Source: an uncultured Clostridia bacterium
GTDB taxonomy: Bacteria; Bacillota; Clostridia; Christensenellales; UBA1242
Direction: 5' to 3'
NCBI GenBank assembly: GCA_930990515.1
Contig: CAKNPS010000001.1
Location: 39,280-103,279, forward strand
Length of the DNA: 64,000 bases
This document shows positions 28,871 to 39,696 of this stretch, piece after piece. Under the pieces are notes generated by a model. That model worked only from the letters and a program-made list of their open reading frames with translations. It ran no database searches and had not been told where the DNA came from. The stretch's first letter is position 1. The number at the start of each line of letters is the position of its first letter. The position numbers and the translations under genes were made by a program.

Positions 28871-29605
28871 TTATAATGGAATGTATCCACCATCAACATT
28901 AATGGATTGACCAGTTATGAAATTCCCGCTTTCATTTGCAAGAAAATATACGGCTTCGGCAACATCTTCCACGCTTCCTAATCTTTGAAGTGGGGTTATA
29001 TCTATGATATCTTCTTTTTCAGCGGTGGAAAGGTTATTATTCATTTTTGTGTCGATAAAGCCAGGACATACAGCGTTTACTGTGATGTTGAAATTTCCTA
29101 GTTCGTTAGCAAGAGATTTTGTAAAGCCAATAAGTCCACTTTTGCTGGCACTATAAACACTTTCACAGGCACAACCATAGTTTGCGACAAACGAACTTAT
29201 AAGTATGATTTTTCCACCTTTATCTAGGCGTGCTTTGACAAATTCGCGTGTGCAGGCGATTGTCCCTTTAAGGTTGATGTCAATAAGGCTATCAATTTCT
29301 TCATTTTTCACATCAATTATGAGTTTGCGTTTTTGGCTTATTCCTGCATTGCAAACAAGAATGTCAACACTGTCAAAGTCTTTAAATATTTTTTCAAAAA
29401 CACTTTCCACTTGCTTAAAGTCAGCGATGTCCATTTTATAGTTTTTAATTTCAATTTTATATTTTTCTTTTAATTCGTCATCATATTCCACATTGTGTGC
29501 ATTTGAGCAAAGGGCAAGGTTATAGTTTTCGCTTGCAAATTTTTCGGCAATTGCTTTTCCGATGTCACCAGATGCTCCTGTGATTATTACTGTTTTTCTT
29601 ACCAT
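28871..29605 (-). CDS. SDR family oxidoreductase (3-oxoacyl-ACP reductase-like)
   Basis: VIITGASGDIGKAIAEKFA, LVCNAGISQ, YSASKSGLIGFTKSLA, GQSINVDGGYIPL; start MVRKTV. Confidence 0.9.
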   Translation of the reverse strand: MVRKTVIITGASGDIGKAIAEKFASENYNLALCSNAHNVEYDDELKEKYKIEIKNYKMDIADFKQVESVFEKIFKDFDSVDILVCNAGISQKRKLIIDVKNEEIDSLIDINLKGTIACTREFVKARLDKGGKIILISSFVANYGCACESVYSASKSGLIGFTKSLANELGNFNITVNAVCPGFIDTKMNNNLSTAEKEDIIDITPLQRLGSVEDVAEAVYFLANESGNFITGQSINVDGGYIPL

Positions 29606-29800
29606 CGTTTTCTCCTTTAGTAAATATTTTAGCATTTTTTTACTTTTTAGGCAAGTTTGCCGAATGATATTTTTTAAATTTTAGTTGAAAAGGCTTTATT
29701 TAGAACATTTATTTTTGAAAACATTTGACAGATTGTGCTTTTTGTGATATTCTTTATAAGAATATTTATTTCATTAAAATAACTATGCTAGGGGGCAAAA

Positions 29801-31255
29801 ATGGAACAATTATCAACCGAATTTGATGTTAGAAAAAATAAGATTGAAGAACTTAAGAAAATGGGAGAAATTCCATACAAGGAAAAGTTTGAAAGAACTT
29901 GCACAATTAAAGAAGCACGCGCAAAACTTGGCGAAAAAGTTAAAATCGCAGGGCGTATGGTTTTTCGTCGTGTTATGGGGAAATTTGGTTTTTGTCAAAT
30001 AAGAGATATTTATGCTCACATTCAAATTTCTGTTGGTAGAAATGAACTTGATGAAGAAGCATACAATTTCTATAAAAAAATGATTGATATTGGTGACTTT
30101 ATTGGCGTTGAAGGGGAAGTTTATGAAACTCAAACTGGCGAAATAACAGTAAGGGCAGAAAAAATCACACTTCTTTCTAAAACACTTCGTCCACTTCCTG
30201 AAAAATTCCACGGAGTTCAGGACACTGAAATTAAATATCGCCAACGCTATCTTGACCTTATCACAAATGAAGATTCAAGAAAAATTTTCTTAACTCGTAG
30301 CAAGATGGTTTCCTTTATTCGTAGATATTTGGAAGATAATGGTTTTATTGAAGTGGAAACTCCAATCTTGCAGACAAGTGTTTCTGGGGCAAGTGCAAAA
30401 CCTTTCTTCACACACCACAATGCTCTTGACATTGAATGCAATCTTCGTATTGCCACTGAATGCTATTTAAAAGAGTGTATTGGCGCAGGCATTGACAGAG
30501 TTTTTGAACTTGGCAAAGACTTTAGAAATGAAGGTATGGACCCATCACACCTTCAAGAGTTCACTCAAGTTGAGTGGTATGCATCATATTGGAACTATGA
30601 AGACAATATCAAATTCTTTAAAGAGTTTGTGGTTAAAATGTTAAAAGAATGTCTTGGAACAACAAAAGTTAACTATCAAGGCATGGAAGTTGAATTTGAC
30701 TGCGAATGGGAGAGAATTGACTATGTTGCTAAGATGCGTGAAATCTTAGGTTGTGATTTTCTTTCAATTAATGATGTTGACGAATTAAAGAAAATTGTTG
30801 TTGACAAAAAGATGTTCTCTTATTCCGACCTTGAAGAATGCAAGACAGTGAGAACTTTGGTTGACTATATATATAAGAGAAAAATTCGTGCTGAAATTGT
30901 TAATCCAACAATTCTATATAACTATCCAGCAGTTTTAATTCCACTTGCAAGACGCAATGACAAAGATGAAAGAATTATTGATGTCTTCCAAATTGTTGCA
31001 GGTGGGGCAGAACTTGTTAAGGCATATTCCGAACTTGTTGACCCAATCACACAAAGAAAAACACTTGAAGAGCAACTTGAAGAAAAGGCACTTGGTGACG
31101 AAGAAACTATGGACGTTGATGAAGATTTCCTTCTTGCAATGGAACACGGTATGCCACCAATTTCTGGGCTTGGATTTGGTATTGACAGATTTTTAATGTT
31201 TATTTTTGATACTGACAACATTCGTGACACTGTTCTTTTCCCACTTATGAAGTAA
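29801..31255 (+). CDS. lysS: Lysyl-tRNA synthetase (class II)
   Basis: GRMVFRRVMGKFGFCQIRD, FRNEGMDPSHLQEFTQVEWY, class II motif 3 GLGFGIDRFLMF. Confidence 0.95.
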   Translation: MEQLSTEFDVRKNKIEELKKMGEIPYKEKFERTCTIKEARAKLGEKVKIAGRMVFRRVMGKFGFCQIRDIYAHIQISVGRNELDEEAYNFYKKMIDIGDFIGVEGEVYETQTGEITVRAEKITLLSKTLRPLPEKFHGVQDTEIKYRQRYLDLITNEDSRKIFLTRSKMVSFIRRYLEDNGFIEVETPILQTSVSGASAKPFFTHHNALDIECNLRIATECYLKECIGAGIDRVFELGKDFRNEGMDPSHLQEFTQVEWYASYWNYEDNIKFFKEFVVKMLKECLGTTKVNYQGMEVEFDCEWERIDYVAKMREILGCDFLSINDVDELKKIVVDKKMFSYSDLEECKTVRTLVDYIYKRKIRAEIVNPTILYNYPAVLIPLARRNDKDERIIDVFQIVAGGAELVKAYSELVDPITQRKTLEEQLEEKALGDEETMDVDEDFLLAMEHGMPPISGLGFGIDRFLMFIFDTDNIRDTVLFPLMK

Positions 31256-31267
31256 AGAAGGAAAGTT

Positions 31268-31921
31268 ATGGATAAAAAAGTTGAACTAATCATTTCTGAA
31301 CTTGAAAAAATGTTTCCAGAAGCCAAATCTGAACTTGTTTTTCAAACACCTTTTGAAGTTTTGGTTTCTGTTATTCTTTCTGCTCAATGCACTGACAAGC
31401 GTGTGAATGAAGTGACAAGTGAAATGTATAAGAAGTATAATAAACCTGAAGATTTTGCTGATATGCCACTTGAACAACTTGAAAGTTTAATTCATTCTTG
31501 CGGGTTTTATCATAATAAGGCACTTGCAATAAAAAATGCTAGTCGTGAACTTTTGGAAAGATTTAATAGCAAAGTTCCATCTAATTTTGACGATTTATGT
31601 TCTTTGCCTGGTGTTGGAAGAAAAACGGCAAATGTTGTTATGATTGAAGCCTTTGGTGGAGATGCCATTCCAGTTGACACGCACGTTCTTCGTGTTTCCA
31701 ATAGGTTAGGGCTTGCAAAAACAAAAAATCCCGATGTGTGTGAAGAAAATTTAAAGAAAATTTTTCCTAAAGAAAGTTGGGCAAAATTACATAAAAGAAT
31801 GGTTTTATTTGGAAGATATAAATGTAAGGCTATAAATCCTGAGTGTGAAGGCTGTCCGTTTTCTAGTTTTTGTTTAGAAAAAGTGGAGAAATATTCAAAA
31901 GGAAAAACAAAGAAAAAATAG
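31268..31921 (+). CDS. nth: Endonuclease III
   Basis: HhH LCSLPGVGRKTANVVMIEAFG, VDTHVLRVSNRLGL, CX6CX2CX5C-type Fe-S cluster at the C-terminus. Confidence 0.95.
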   Translation: MDKKVELIISELEKMFPEAKSELVFQTPFEVLVSVILSAQCTDKRVNEVTSEMYKKYNKPEDFADMPLEQLESLIHSCGFYHNKALAIKNASRELLERFNSKVPSNFDDLCSLPGVGRKTANVVMIEAFGGDAIPVDTHVLRVSNRLGLAKTKNPDVCEENLKKIFPKESWAKLHKRMVLFGRYKCKAINPECEGCPFSSFCLEKVEKYSKGKTKKK

Positions 31922-31973
31922 TTTGAAATATGTTTAATAATTTGATTATTAAAACAAAATATAAAGGAGTGTT

Positions 31974-33245
31974 ATGTTTTTAGACCGCGTTAAAATTTCC
32001 ATAAAAGCAGGGAACGGTGGCAAAGGCGCCGTGTCTTTTTTACGCAATGCTCAAACTGCTAATGGTGGTCCAGACGGTGGTGATGGTGGCAAAGGTGGAG
32101 ATATAATTTTTAAGGCAACTGACGATATGAACACCCTTTATTCTTTCCGCTTTAAAAAGAAGTTTGTGGCAGAAAATGGTTCAGATGGAGCAAAGAAAAA
32201 TCAAACTGGAAAAAGTGGGAAAGATGAAATTATTTTTGTTCCTACGGGAACTGTTTTGATAAACCCTGAAAATGATAAGATTATTGCTGATTTAAGTGAA
32301 AACGGAGCCGTCTTTCAAGCTCTTAAAGGTGGAAATGGCGGGCATGGAAATAACTATTTTAAATCTTCCATAAAGCAAGCACCATCATTTTCTCAAACTG
32401 GGGAAGTGACAAAGGGTAAGGAAGTTATTTTGGAACTTAAAACGATTGCTGATGTCGGACTAATCGGTTTTCCTAATGTTGGGAAAAGCACACTTTTATC
32501 TGTGATTTCAAATGCTAACCCTAAAATTGCGAATTATCCTTTCACAACCATATATCCAAATCTTGGAGTTGTGGAAGTTTTGGGAGAAACCTATGTTGTT
32601 GCTGATATTCCGGGACTTATTGAAGGGGCAAGTGAAGGACTTGGACTTGGACATTATTTTTTGAAGCACATTGAGCGTGTTAGACTTCTTGTTCATCTTA
32701 TTGATATTTCAGAAAGTGAAGGGCGAGATTTCTTAAATGATTATGTTGTCATCAATGAAGAACTTGTGAAATATCGTGAAAGTTTAAAAGATGTTAAACA
32801 AATTGTTGTTTTCTCAAAGTGTGATTTAATCGATGAAGAAGAACTTAAAATTCGTCTTAAAAAATTTGAAGATAAGTTTAAAATTAAAGACTATCTTTGC
32901 ATTTCTTCCATTACCTATAATGGTGTGGACGAATTGAAAAAGAAAATTCTTGAAAACCTGAAAAAAATTCCAAAGAAACCAGCACTTCAAGTGGAAGACT
33001 ATGATTTTGATAAACGCGACAATTCAACCATTGAAATCAAGAGAAATGACGATGGAAGCTTTGAAGTTTTTGGTGGAAGAATTGAAAACTTGACAAGGGG
33101 AGTTATTATTTCCGACCCGCGTTCTTTTGCATATTTCCAAACACGACTTAAAGAAATGGGTGTGATTGATATGCTGATTGAAAAAGGAATGCAAGACGGA
33201 GATACTGTCATAATCAAAGATATTTCATTTACCTATACAAAATAA
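31974..33245 (+). CDS. obg: GTPase Obg
   Basis: FLDRVKISIKAGNGGKGAVSFLRNAQ; G1 GFPNVGKST; C-terminal OCT domain. Confidence 0.97.
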   Translation: MFLDRVKISIKAGNGGKGAVSFLRNAQTANGGPDGGDGGKGGDIIFKATDDMNTLYSFRFKKKFVAENGSDGAKKNQTGKSGKDEIIFVPTGTVLINPENDKIIADLSENGAVFQALKGGNGGHGNNYFKSSIKQAPSFSQTGEVTKGKEVILELKTIADVGLIGFPNVGKSTLLSVISNANPKIANYPFTTIYPNLGVVEVLGETYVVADIPGLIEGASEGLGLGHYFLKHIERVRLLVHLIDISESEGRDFLNDYVVINEELVKYRESLKDVKQIVVFSKCDLIDEEELKIRLKKFEDKFKIKDYLCISSITYNGVDELKKKILENLKKIPKKPALQVEDYDFDKRDNSTIEIKRNDDGSFEVFGGRIENLTRGVIISDPRSFAYFQTRLKEMGVIDMLIEKGMQDGDTVIIKDISFTYTK

Positions 33246-33316
33246 TTGATTAAATTTGAATAATAACTTAGATTAACATTAAATATTTAATTTGGGACAA
33301 AAAATAAAGGAGAAAT

Positions 33317-33613
33317 ATGATAACAACAAAGCAAAGAGCATTTTTAAGGGGATTAGGGAACGCACTTGACCCTGTGGCACAAGTTGGAAAAGATGGACTT
33401 AATGAAAACTTGATTACTTCAGTTCAACTTTTACTTCAAGCACGCGAACTTGTTAAAATTAAGGTTTTAAAAAATTGTGAAATGACTGCACGAGAGATTG
33501 CAGATAATTTATCGTCAATGCTCAATGCTGAAATTGTGCAAGTTATTGGCTCAATCATCATTTTATATAAAAAATCGACCAAGAAAAACTTTAAACATAT
33601 TGAATTGCCATAA
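33317..33613 (+). CDS. YhbY family CRM-domain RNA-binding protein
   Basis: TTKQRAFLRGLGNALDPVAQVGKDGLNENLI. Confidence 0.93.
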   Translation: MITTKQRAFLRGLGNALDPVAQVGKDGLNENLITSVQLLLQARELVKIKVLKNCEMTAREIADNLSSMLNAEIVQVIGSIIILYKKSTKKNFKHIELP

Positions 33614-33623
33614 AAAGTTTATA

Positions 33624-34427
33624 TTACAAAATTTCCTTACTTTCTTTAATATTGAAAGTAGTGTTAAATTGAGAAATAATTGCAAAGACAACCAAAAGTG
33701 TGGCAACGATTGTGTAATAAATTGTCGTTCTGACAAAGATTGCAGAAAAGGCGAGTAGAAAAGCGGAAAGAAGATATCCTTTCGCTCTTTTTTTATTAAA
33801 AGAAAAGGCGACAAAGTCTTTAAAAGTTAGCATTTTACTACTTTTAAATTTTTCCTTTATTTCTGGGAAAATTTGATAATATTTATAAAGTTTTTCGTAG
33901 GTCTCAAATCGGTCGAAAATTAAAAAATATGTGTCAAAGTGTGTGGCAAATGCTTTGACATCTTTGTCATAAGAATGACATAAAACCACCACTTTTTCTG
34001 CTTTACCTTTTATGGTGTTATAAATTTCAATAAATTTCGACACTGATAAACTTTCATAATTCATATTTGGAAAAAGCAAAGTCTTTTTGCCGTCTTCATG
34101 TGAAATTAGGATATATTTTGAAAACTTTTTAACATTACTATGCTTACTTGATGCAAGTTTAAAAAAGAAATCCATTCTTTTGTTGTCACAAGCAAGTGAT
34201 AGGAACATATTTTCTGCTTCTTCTTTTTCTTTGATTTTTAACCCTTCCTTGTTTTTCTTTTTCCTTTTAATGAAATAAAGAATGAGATAAATAGTTAAAG
34301 TTATTATCGCACTTATAAGAACGGTTAGCCATAGTCTTCTTACAAAATATCTTATCCAAATGAAAGATAAAAGGAAGATTAAAAAAATTTTCAAAACTTC
34401 TTGAAAGATGAAATTAATTTTTCTCAT
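33624..34427 (-). CDS. Membrane protein of unknown function
   Basis: Paired hydrophobic segments at both ends with a cytosolic-type middle domain. Confidence 0.65.
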   Translation of the reverse strand: MRKINFIFQEVLKIFLIFLLSFIWIRYFVRRLWLTVLISAIITLTIYLILYFIKRKKKNKEGLKIKEKEEAENMFLSLACDNKRMDFFFKLASSKHSNVKKFSKYILISHEDGKKTLLFPNMNYESLSVSKFIEIYNTIKGKAEKVVVLCHSYDKDVKAFATHFDTYFLIFDRFETYEKLYKYYQIFPEIKEKFKSSKMLTFKDFVAFSFNKKRAKGYLLSAFLLAFSAIFVRTTIYYTIVATLLVVFAIISQFNTTFNIKESKEIL

Positions 34428-34481
34428 AATTTAATTTTTGACAATAATTTTTAATTTAATCTTTTAATTTAACCCTTTTTC

Positions 34482-34510
34482 TTGACAAAATTTAATTTTA
34501 TTGTTAAAAT
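34482..34510 (+). promoter_or_regulatory. Promoter of rsfS, 6 nt upstream of ATG
   Basis: TTGACA-17 nt-TAAAAT-tttaat-ATG. Confidence 0.75.
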
Positions 34511-34516
34511 TTTAAT

Positions 34517-34837
34517 ATGATTGGTATAAATGAACTTGTAAAACTTTTAGAGGACAATAAATTGAAGAACATTTCTGTCTATAATGTTGAAAACAGTGTA
34601 GAAGAAAGATTTATCATTATTGCCACATCTTCAAGCATTCAACAAAGTAAGTCGGTGGCAGACACAATTGCACAAAAATATGATTATCAAGATAAAATTG
34701 AAGGTTATAATAAGGGCGAATGGATTGTTTTTGATTTCAATACCATAACACTTCACATCTTTTTGCCTAAAGTTAGAGAAAAATATAATTTAGACAAACT
34801 TTACAAACCTTTGAAATATAATATCAATAAAAAATAA
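34517..34837 (+). CDS. rsfS: Ribosome silencing factor RsfS
   Basis: IIATSSSIQQSKSVADTIAQK...YNKGEWIVFDFNTITLHIFLPKVREKYNLDKLYK. Confidence 0.93.
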   Translation: MIGINELVKLLEDNKLKNISVYNVENSVEERFIIIATSSSIQQSKSVADTIAQKYDYQDKIEGYNKGEWIVFDFNTITLHIFLPKVREKYNLDKLYKPLKYNINKK

Positions 34838-34850
34838 TCTTTTTAAAAAT

Positions 34851-34872
34851 AAGCAAATTTATTTTGCTTTTT
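34851..34872 (+). terminator. Intrinsic terminator
   Basis: AAGCAAA-ttta-TTTTGCTT + T tract. Confidence 0.65.
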
Positions 34873-34939
34873 TTTATTTTTAGGGTATAATGATTTTATC
34901 AAAGATAAATCTGCGATAAAAAATTCTTTTAAGGTGCTT

Positions 34940-35368
34940 ATGATTGAAATTTGTTTTGTTTGCACTGGAAATACTTGTCGGTCGGTAATGGCTGAGCGTA
35001 TTGCCAGAAAAAAGGCTAAATTAAGGAAGATGAAAGATTTGAAATTTTCTTCTTGCGGGCTTTGTGCAAAAAAGGAAAATATCACTGAATATGCGAAAAG
35101 TGTTTTGAAAGAATTAGGTTATGATGCTCGCGATAGAAAAAGTGTTAAATTCAATAAAATCAAACCAAATGTCATTTATGTTGCTGTTACGAATGCTCAT
35201 AAGGAGAAAATTGGTGCTAAGAAATGTTTATCTTTTTCCGATTTATATGGCGAAGTGCCAGACCCTTATGGACAAACAAAAGAAATATATCGTATGACAG
35301 CAAAAATGATTGAAAAAAACATCGATGTCTTACTTGATAAGATTGAAAATATGAGGGGTAGTTTATGA
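34940..35368 (+). CDS. Low-molecular-weight protein-tyrosine-phosphatase-like protein
   Basis: FVCTGNTCRSVMAE P-loop, VPDPYGQTKEIYR. Confidence 0.9.
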   Translation: MIEICFVCTGNTCRSVMAERIARKKAKLRKMKDLKFSSCGLCAKKENITEYAKSVLKELGYDARDRKSVKFNKIKPNVIYVAVTNAHKEKIGAKKCLSFSDLYGEVPDPYGQTKEIYRMTAKMIEKNIDVLLDKIENMRGSL

Positions 35369-35799
35369 TTATAATGGCAAGCGATCACAGAGGTTATGAA
35401 CTTAAAGAGCAATTAAAAACTTTCTTTAATGAAGAAAACATAATCACTATTGATGTTGGAACATATAGCAAAGAACCTGTCGATTATCCAGATTTTGCCA
35501 AAAGTGGTGTCGAAAAAATTTTGGAAGATAAAAACAATGTTGGAATTTTTATTTGTGGCTCAGGAATTGGAATGAGTATGGCGGCAAATCGAAATCCAAA
35601 AATTCGTGCTGCACTTTGTTTAACACCAGAAATGGCTATGCTTGCAAGAAAAGACAATGACGCAAATGTCTTATGTTTAGGTTCAAGATTTATTAAAAGA
35701 AGAAAAGCTATTGCCATTATCAAAGTTTTCTTGACCACACCTTTTGAAGGTGGCAGACATGCTAGGCGCGTGAAAAAAATATCGGGGGATATAAAATGA
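35365..35799 (+). CDS. rpiB: Ribose-5-phosphate isomerase B
   Basis: IIMASDHRGYELKEQLK, GIFICGSGIGMSMAANRNPKIRAALC. Confidence 0.95.
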   Translation: MIIMASDHRGYELKEQLKTFFNEENIITIDVGTYSKEPVDYPDFAKSGVEKILEDKNNVGIFICGSGIGMSMAANRNPKIRAALCLTPEMAMLARKDNDANVLCLGSRFIKRRKAIAIIKVFLTTPFEGGRHARRVKKISGDIK

Positions 35800-36560
35800 T
35801 AAATGTGATTCTTCCAATTATTGATAAAATTGAGGAATATCAAAAAATGCTTGATTATCTTTCAAAAAGAAATGATGTCAAGGTTTTTATTGGCGTTGAC
35901 GAAAAGTTTAAGATTGATAAATTAAGTGGAAATTTTGTTATTAAATACTTTAAAACAAAAAGTGCCAAAGAAGAAATTATCAATTCACTTCATACCATTA
36001 AAAAAGAAAATGGCGGAATAATGGTTGTTCGAAGACCATTACTTGAAAGTGAATTTACAGGTTTAATTTCAAATGAAGAAGATATTGTTACATTAAATAA
36101 AGAAAGAAACAAAATTTCACAAGGTTGGAGAAAGTTTTGGCAAAAGGTTATAAGGCGATTTTTTGCTTTCTATTATTTTGATGATATTTCTGCGGTTTAT
36201 TTTAAGGAAAATATTTTTGAATTAATATCGGCTTTAACAAATTTATCCTACATTTCAAGAATAAATCGATTTGTGGGCTTAACAATTGGAGAAGTGACAA
36301 CAAGTGAAAAGGCAACAAAACGCGATTATGACAGGTTTTCAGTTACAACGAATTTTCTAAGCAGTTTTCTCTTTTTTGTGATAACAATTATGCTTTCAGT
36401 TATATTATGCACGAGTTTAGGAAATTCCGTTTTGAATGTCTTGCTTGCTTTTACAATTACATTCGTTGGCTTTGTTTTCTTCCTTATTGCTCTTCTAAAT
36501 CTTGCAAGAACGGTCGCAGTTGGAAGATTAAGATTTGGTCGAGCGGAAGAAATTATATAA
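35796..36560 (+). CDS. Degenerate glycosyltransferase-like membrane protein
   Basis: N-terminal GT2-like alpha/beta region and two C-terminal TM helices; overlaps the rpiB stop. Confidence 0.5.
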   Translation: MINVILPIIDKIEEYQKMLDYLSKRNDVKVFIGVDEKFKIDKLSGNFVIKYFKTKSAKEEIINSLHTIKKENGGIMVVRRPLLESEFTGLISNEEDIVTLNKERNKISQGWRKFWQKVIRRFFAFYYFDDISAVYFKENIFELISALTNLSYISRINRFVGLTIGEVTTSEKATKRDYDRFSVTTNFLSSFLFFVITIMLSVILCTSLGNSVLNVLLAFTITFVGFVFFLIALLNLARTVAVGRLRFGRAEEII

Positions 36561-36574
36561 CAAAGAAATTTTAA

Positions 36575-37596
<1,022 letters not shown>

Positions 37597-37597
<1 letters not shown>

Positions 37598-37652
37598 TAT
37601 TGCAAAAAATACAAAATATATTGTGGTATGCATTGCATAATACACAACATAT
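37597..37652. repeat. Dispersed palindrome copy C (arms in the opposite order)
   Basis: TATTGTGGTATGCATTGCATAATACACAACATA. Confidence 0.7.
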
Positions 37653-37667
37653 AGATAAAGGTGAACT

Positions 37668-38636
37668 ATGAAATATAATCTTAATAAAGACTTAATTGAG
37701 GGATTGAGAGATAGCACTAATAATGAATTTGTTGGGAATATAAATTTTTTGATTTATTCTCTTATTGAAGAAGCAGTGAAAGAACTTGCTGTTAAGTCTT
37801 CTTTCATTCAACTTGATAAAATTCGTGTTGAACCTGTCAATGAAATCTATCTTGGAGCAGTTTGCTCAAACAGTGAATATACTTACTTTTTAGGAATTCC
37901 TAATAAGGAAATTGAACTTAATTCTCTTGAGAAAAAACATTATTTTAAAAATTTATGGAACAGATTTGTTCGTGCTTGGCGTATAACAAGAAATAAACCT
38001 AAAAAAAGAAGAAAAAAAGACAAAGATACTGTTAACGATGCAAACATTCCAGACAGAAACATCACAAAATATACAATTGACGATTTAAAAAGTGACATTG
38101 TCACTCAACTTTCAAATTTGGTTACACCTTCAACAATTATATACGAATATGAAGACCACATTTCCATTTTGGGTAGGGAAGATTTAGGCGCAAATGTTAA
38201 GGTTAATGTTTATGTTTGCCTTTATGATGATAAAAATGATATCTATAAACTTTACAACAATCGCAAGAACAAGTTTTATGAAATTGATATGAAACAAAGG
38301 TTTAAAAATCTTGACAACAAACTAGAAACTTGTGGCGAAAATTTTGTTGATATGGTAAGAGTTTATAATAGCCTTTATTCAAAAACTTATAATAAAATTC
38401 CTAATCAAATTTTGATTGAAAGTTTGTTATGTGCGTGTCCTGACAGTCTTTATAGTAATGATTTATATCAAACTTTTATCAATATTTCCAACTATATTAG
38501 ACTTACTGATGTTTCTGCCATTCGTTCTGTTTGTGATAATACAAAGGCAATTTTTAAAGAAAAATTGATTGTTGATGTTAATGCTCAAGTTGATTTTTCT
38601 CGTTTGATTAGACTTTTAGATGCATATAAAATTTAG
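37668..38636 (+). CDS. Hypothetical protein (322 aa)
   Basis: Intact ORF with RBS-like AAAGGTGA and a terminator; family not recognised. Confidence 0.7.
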   Translation: MKYNLNKDLIEGLRDSTNNEFVGNINFLIYSLIEEAVKELAVKSSFIQLDKIRVEPVNEIYLGAVCSNSEYTYFLGIPNKEIELNSLEKKHYFKNLWNRFVRAWRITRNKPKKRRKKDKDTVNDANIPDRNITKYTIDDLKSDIVTQLSNLVTPSTIIYEYEDHISILGREDLGANVKVNVYVCLYDDKNDIYKLYNNRKNKFYEIDMKQRFKNLDNKLETCGENFVDMVRVYNSLYSKTYNKIPNQILIESLLCACPDSLYSNDLYQTFINISNYIRLTDVSAIRSVCDNTKAIFKEKLIVDVNAQVDFSRLIRLLDAYKI

Positions 38637-38656
38637 CGCACGTTGTGTGCTATTTT
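38634..38656 (+). terminator. Intrinsic terminator
   Basis: TAGCGCAC-gtt-GTGTGCTA + T6. Confidence 0.8.
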
Positions 38657-38803
38657 TTATTCAAAAAGTTTAAATTAGTTATAAAAAATTAATTTTAAAG
38701 ATGTTATAAGAAATGATTGTTTAAAATTGCACTATTCAATAAGTTTTGTGTTAATTTTTAATTTGTAAATTTAAAATATATTTTTAAGTCCTTCATTAAA
38801 ATT

Positions 38804-38836
38804 AGCAAACAGACACTGCCTGTGCATATTTTGTCG
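38804..38836 (+). promoter_or_regulatory. Leader motif 2 (shared with 15057-15090)
   Basis: AGCAAACAGACACTGCCTGTGCATATTTTGTCG. Confidence 0.5.
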
Positions 38837-38869
38837 CTTTTTGCAAATAATACTTCTAGGAGGCAAAGT

Positions 38870-39085
38870 ATGAAAGAATTTATGACTATAATAGGTTTTG
38901 GTGCAGGGCTTATTACTGGGGCATTACTTTATAAACATTCGCAAGAAGCAAAGGAACTTGTCAATAAAAGTGAAAAGGCTGTTAAAAAAGAAATGGAAAT
39001 GATGAAGGAAAAAGTTGAACCAAAACTTGAAAAAGCCAAGAAAGACATTAAAAAGGATATGAAAAAAGCAGTTGACAGTCTGTGA
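38870..39085 (+). CDS. YtxH-like small membrane protein
   Basis: MKEFMTIIGFGAGLITGALLYKHSQEAKELVNKSEKAVKKE, amphipathic Lys/Glu tail; AGGAGG RBS. Confidence 0.75.
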   Translation: MKEFMTIIGFGAGLITGALLYKHSQEAKELVNKSEKAVKKEMEMMKEKVEPKLEKAKKDIKKDMKKAVDSL

Positions 39086-39213
39086 TTTATTTTTGTGTTA
39101 AAGTTTTAAGAATAAAATAAAATGATTTATGCGTTTTATATTATATTAATTAGCCTTTCTTAATTTATTATGTTATACAAAATTTAAAGACTAATTAAGT
39201 GGAATTTAAAAAC

Positions 39214-39242
39214 AAAAAAGCAAGGTTTTTCCTTGCTTTTTT
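39214..39242 (-). terminator. Intrinsic terminator of the SRP RNA gene
   Basis: AAAAAAGCAAGG-ttttt-CCTTGCTTTTTT. Confidence 0.85.
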
Positions 39243-39247
39243 CATAA

Positions 39248-39513
39248 CCGAGAGAATGCTTCGAAATAAAAAGACTGACTGTTTCGATAATGCTCAAACT
39301 CCACCAAAGCAACCTTATGGCACATCGGTAGGTCTCCTTAATGATGCTTCCGTCAGGACCTGACATGGTTCAGAGTTACAAATTGCATAAGACCTTGATT
39401 TCAACGCCCAAGCACTACGCACATCTTCAACCAATTTACTCCTAGGCAAGCGTTCAATCCTGCTATAGCGGATTGCAGGTTACAGGGCACCGCTAACTCC
39501 CCATCTATCTCGG
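39248..39513 (-). ncRNA. ffs: Signal recognition particle RNA, long Firmicutes type with Alu domain
   Basis: Minus strand has S-domain ATGTCAGGTCCTGACGGAAGCATCATTAAGGAGACCT; 5' Alu-type TGCCCTGTAACCTGCAATCCGCTATAGCAGGATTGAACGCTTGCCTAGGAG; 5' CCGAGA pairs with 3' TCTCGG. Confidence 0.93.
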
Positions 39514-39696
39514 TAATTTATATTTTACTTAAAACCTAAATAAAAGTCAAGCATTTTTCTTAATTATAATTTTTAAAATGTAAGATTAATAGGTTTTTAT
39601 TTTAATAAATTATATGACAAAAAAAGTGGTTTTTCGCTCGGCAGAGCGGTTTTTATTTTTATGCTACATTCATAGAGTTTTGTAAGGGGTGGGAGT

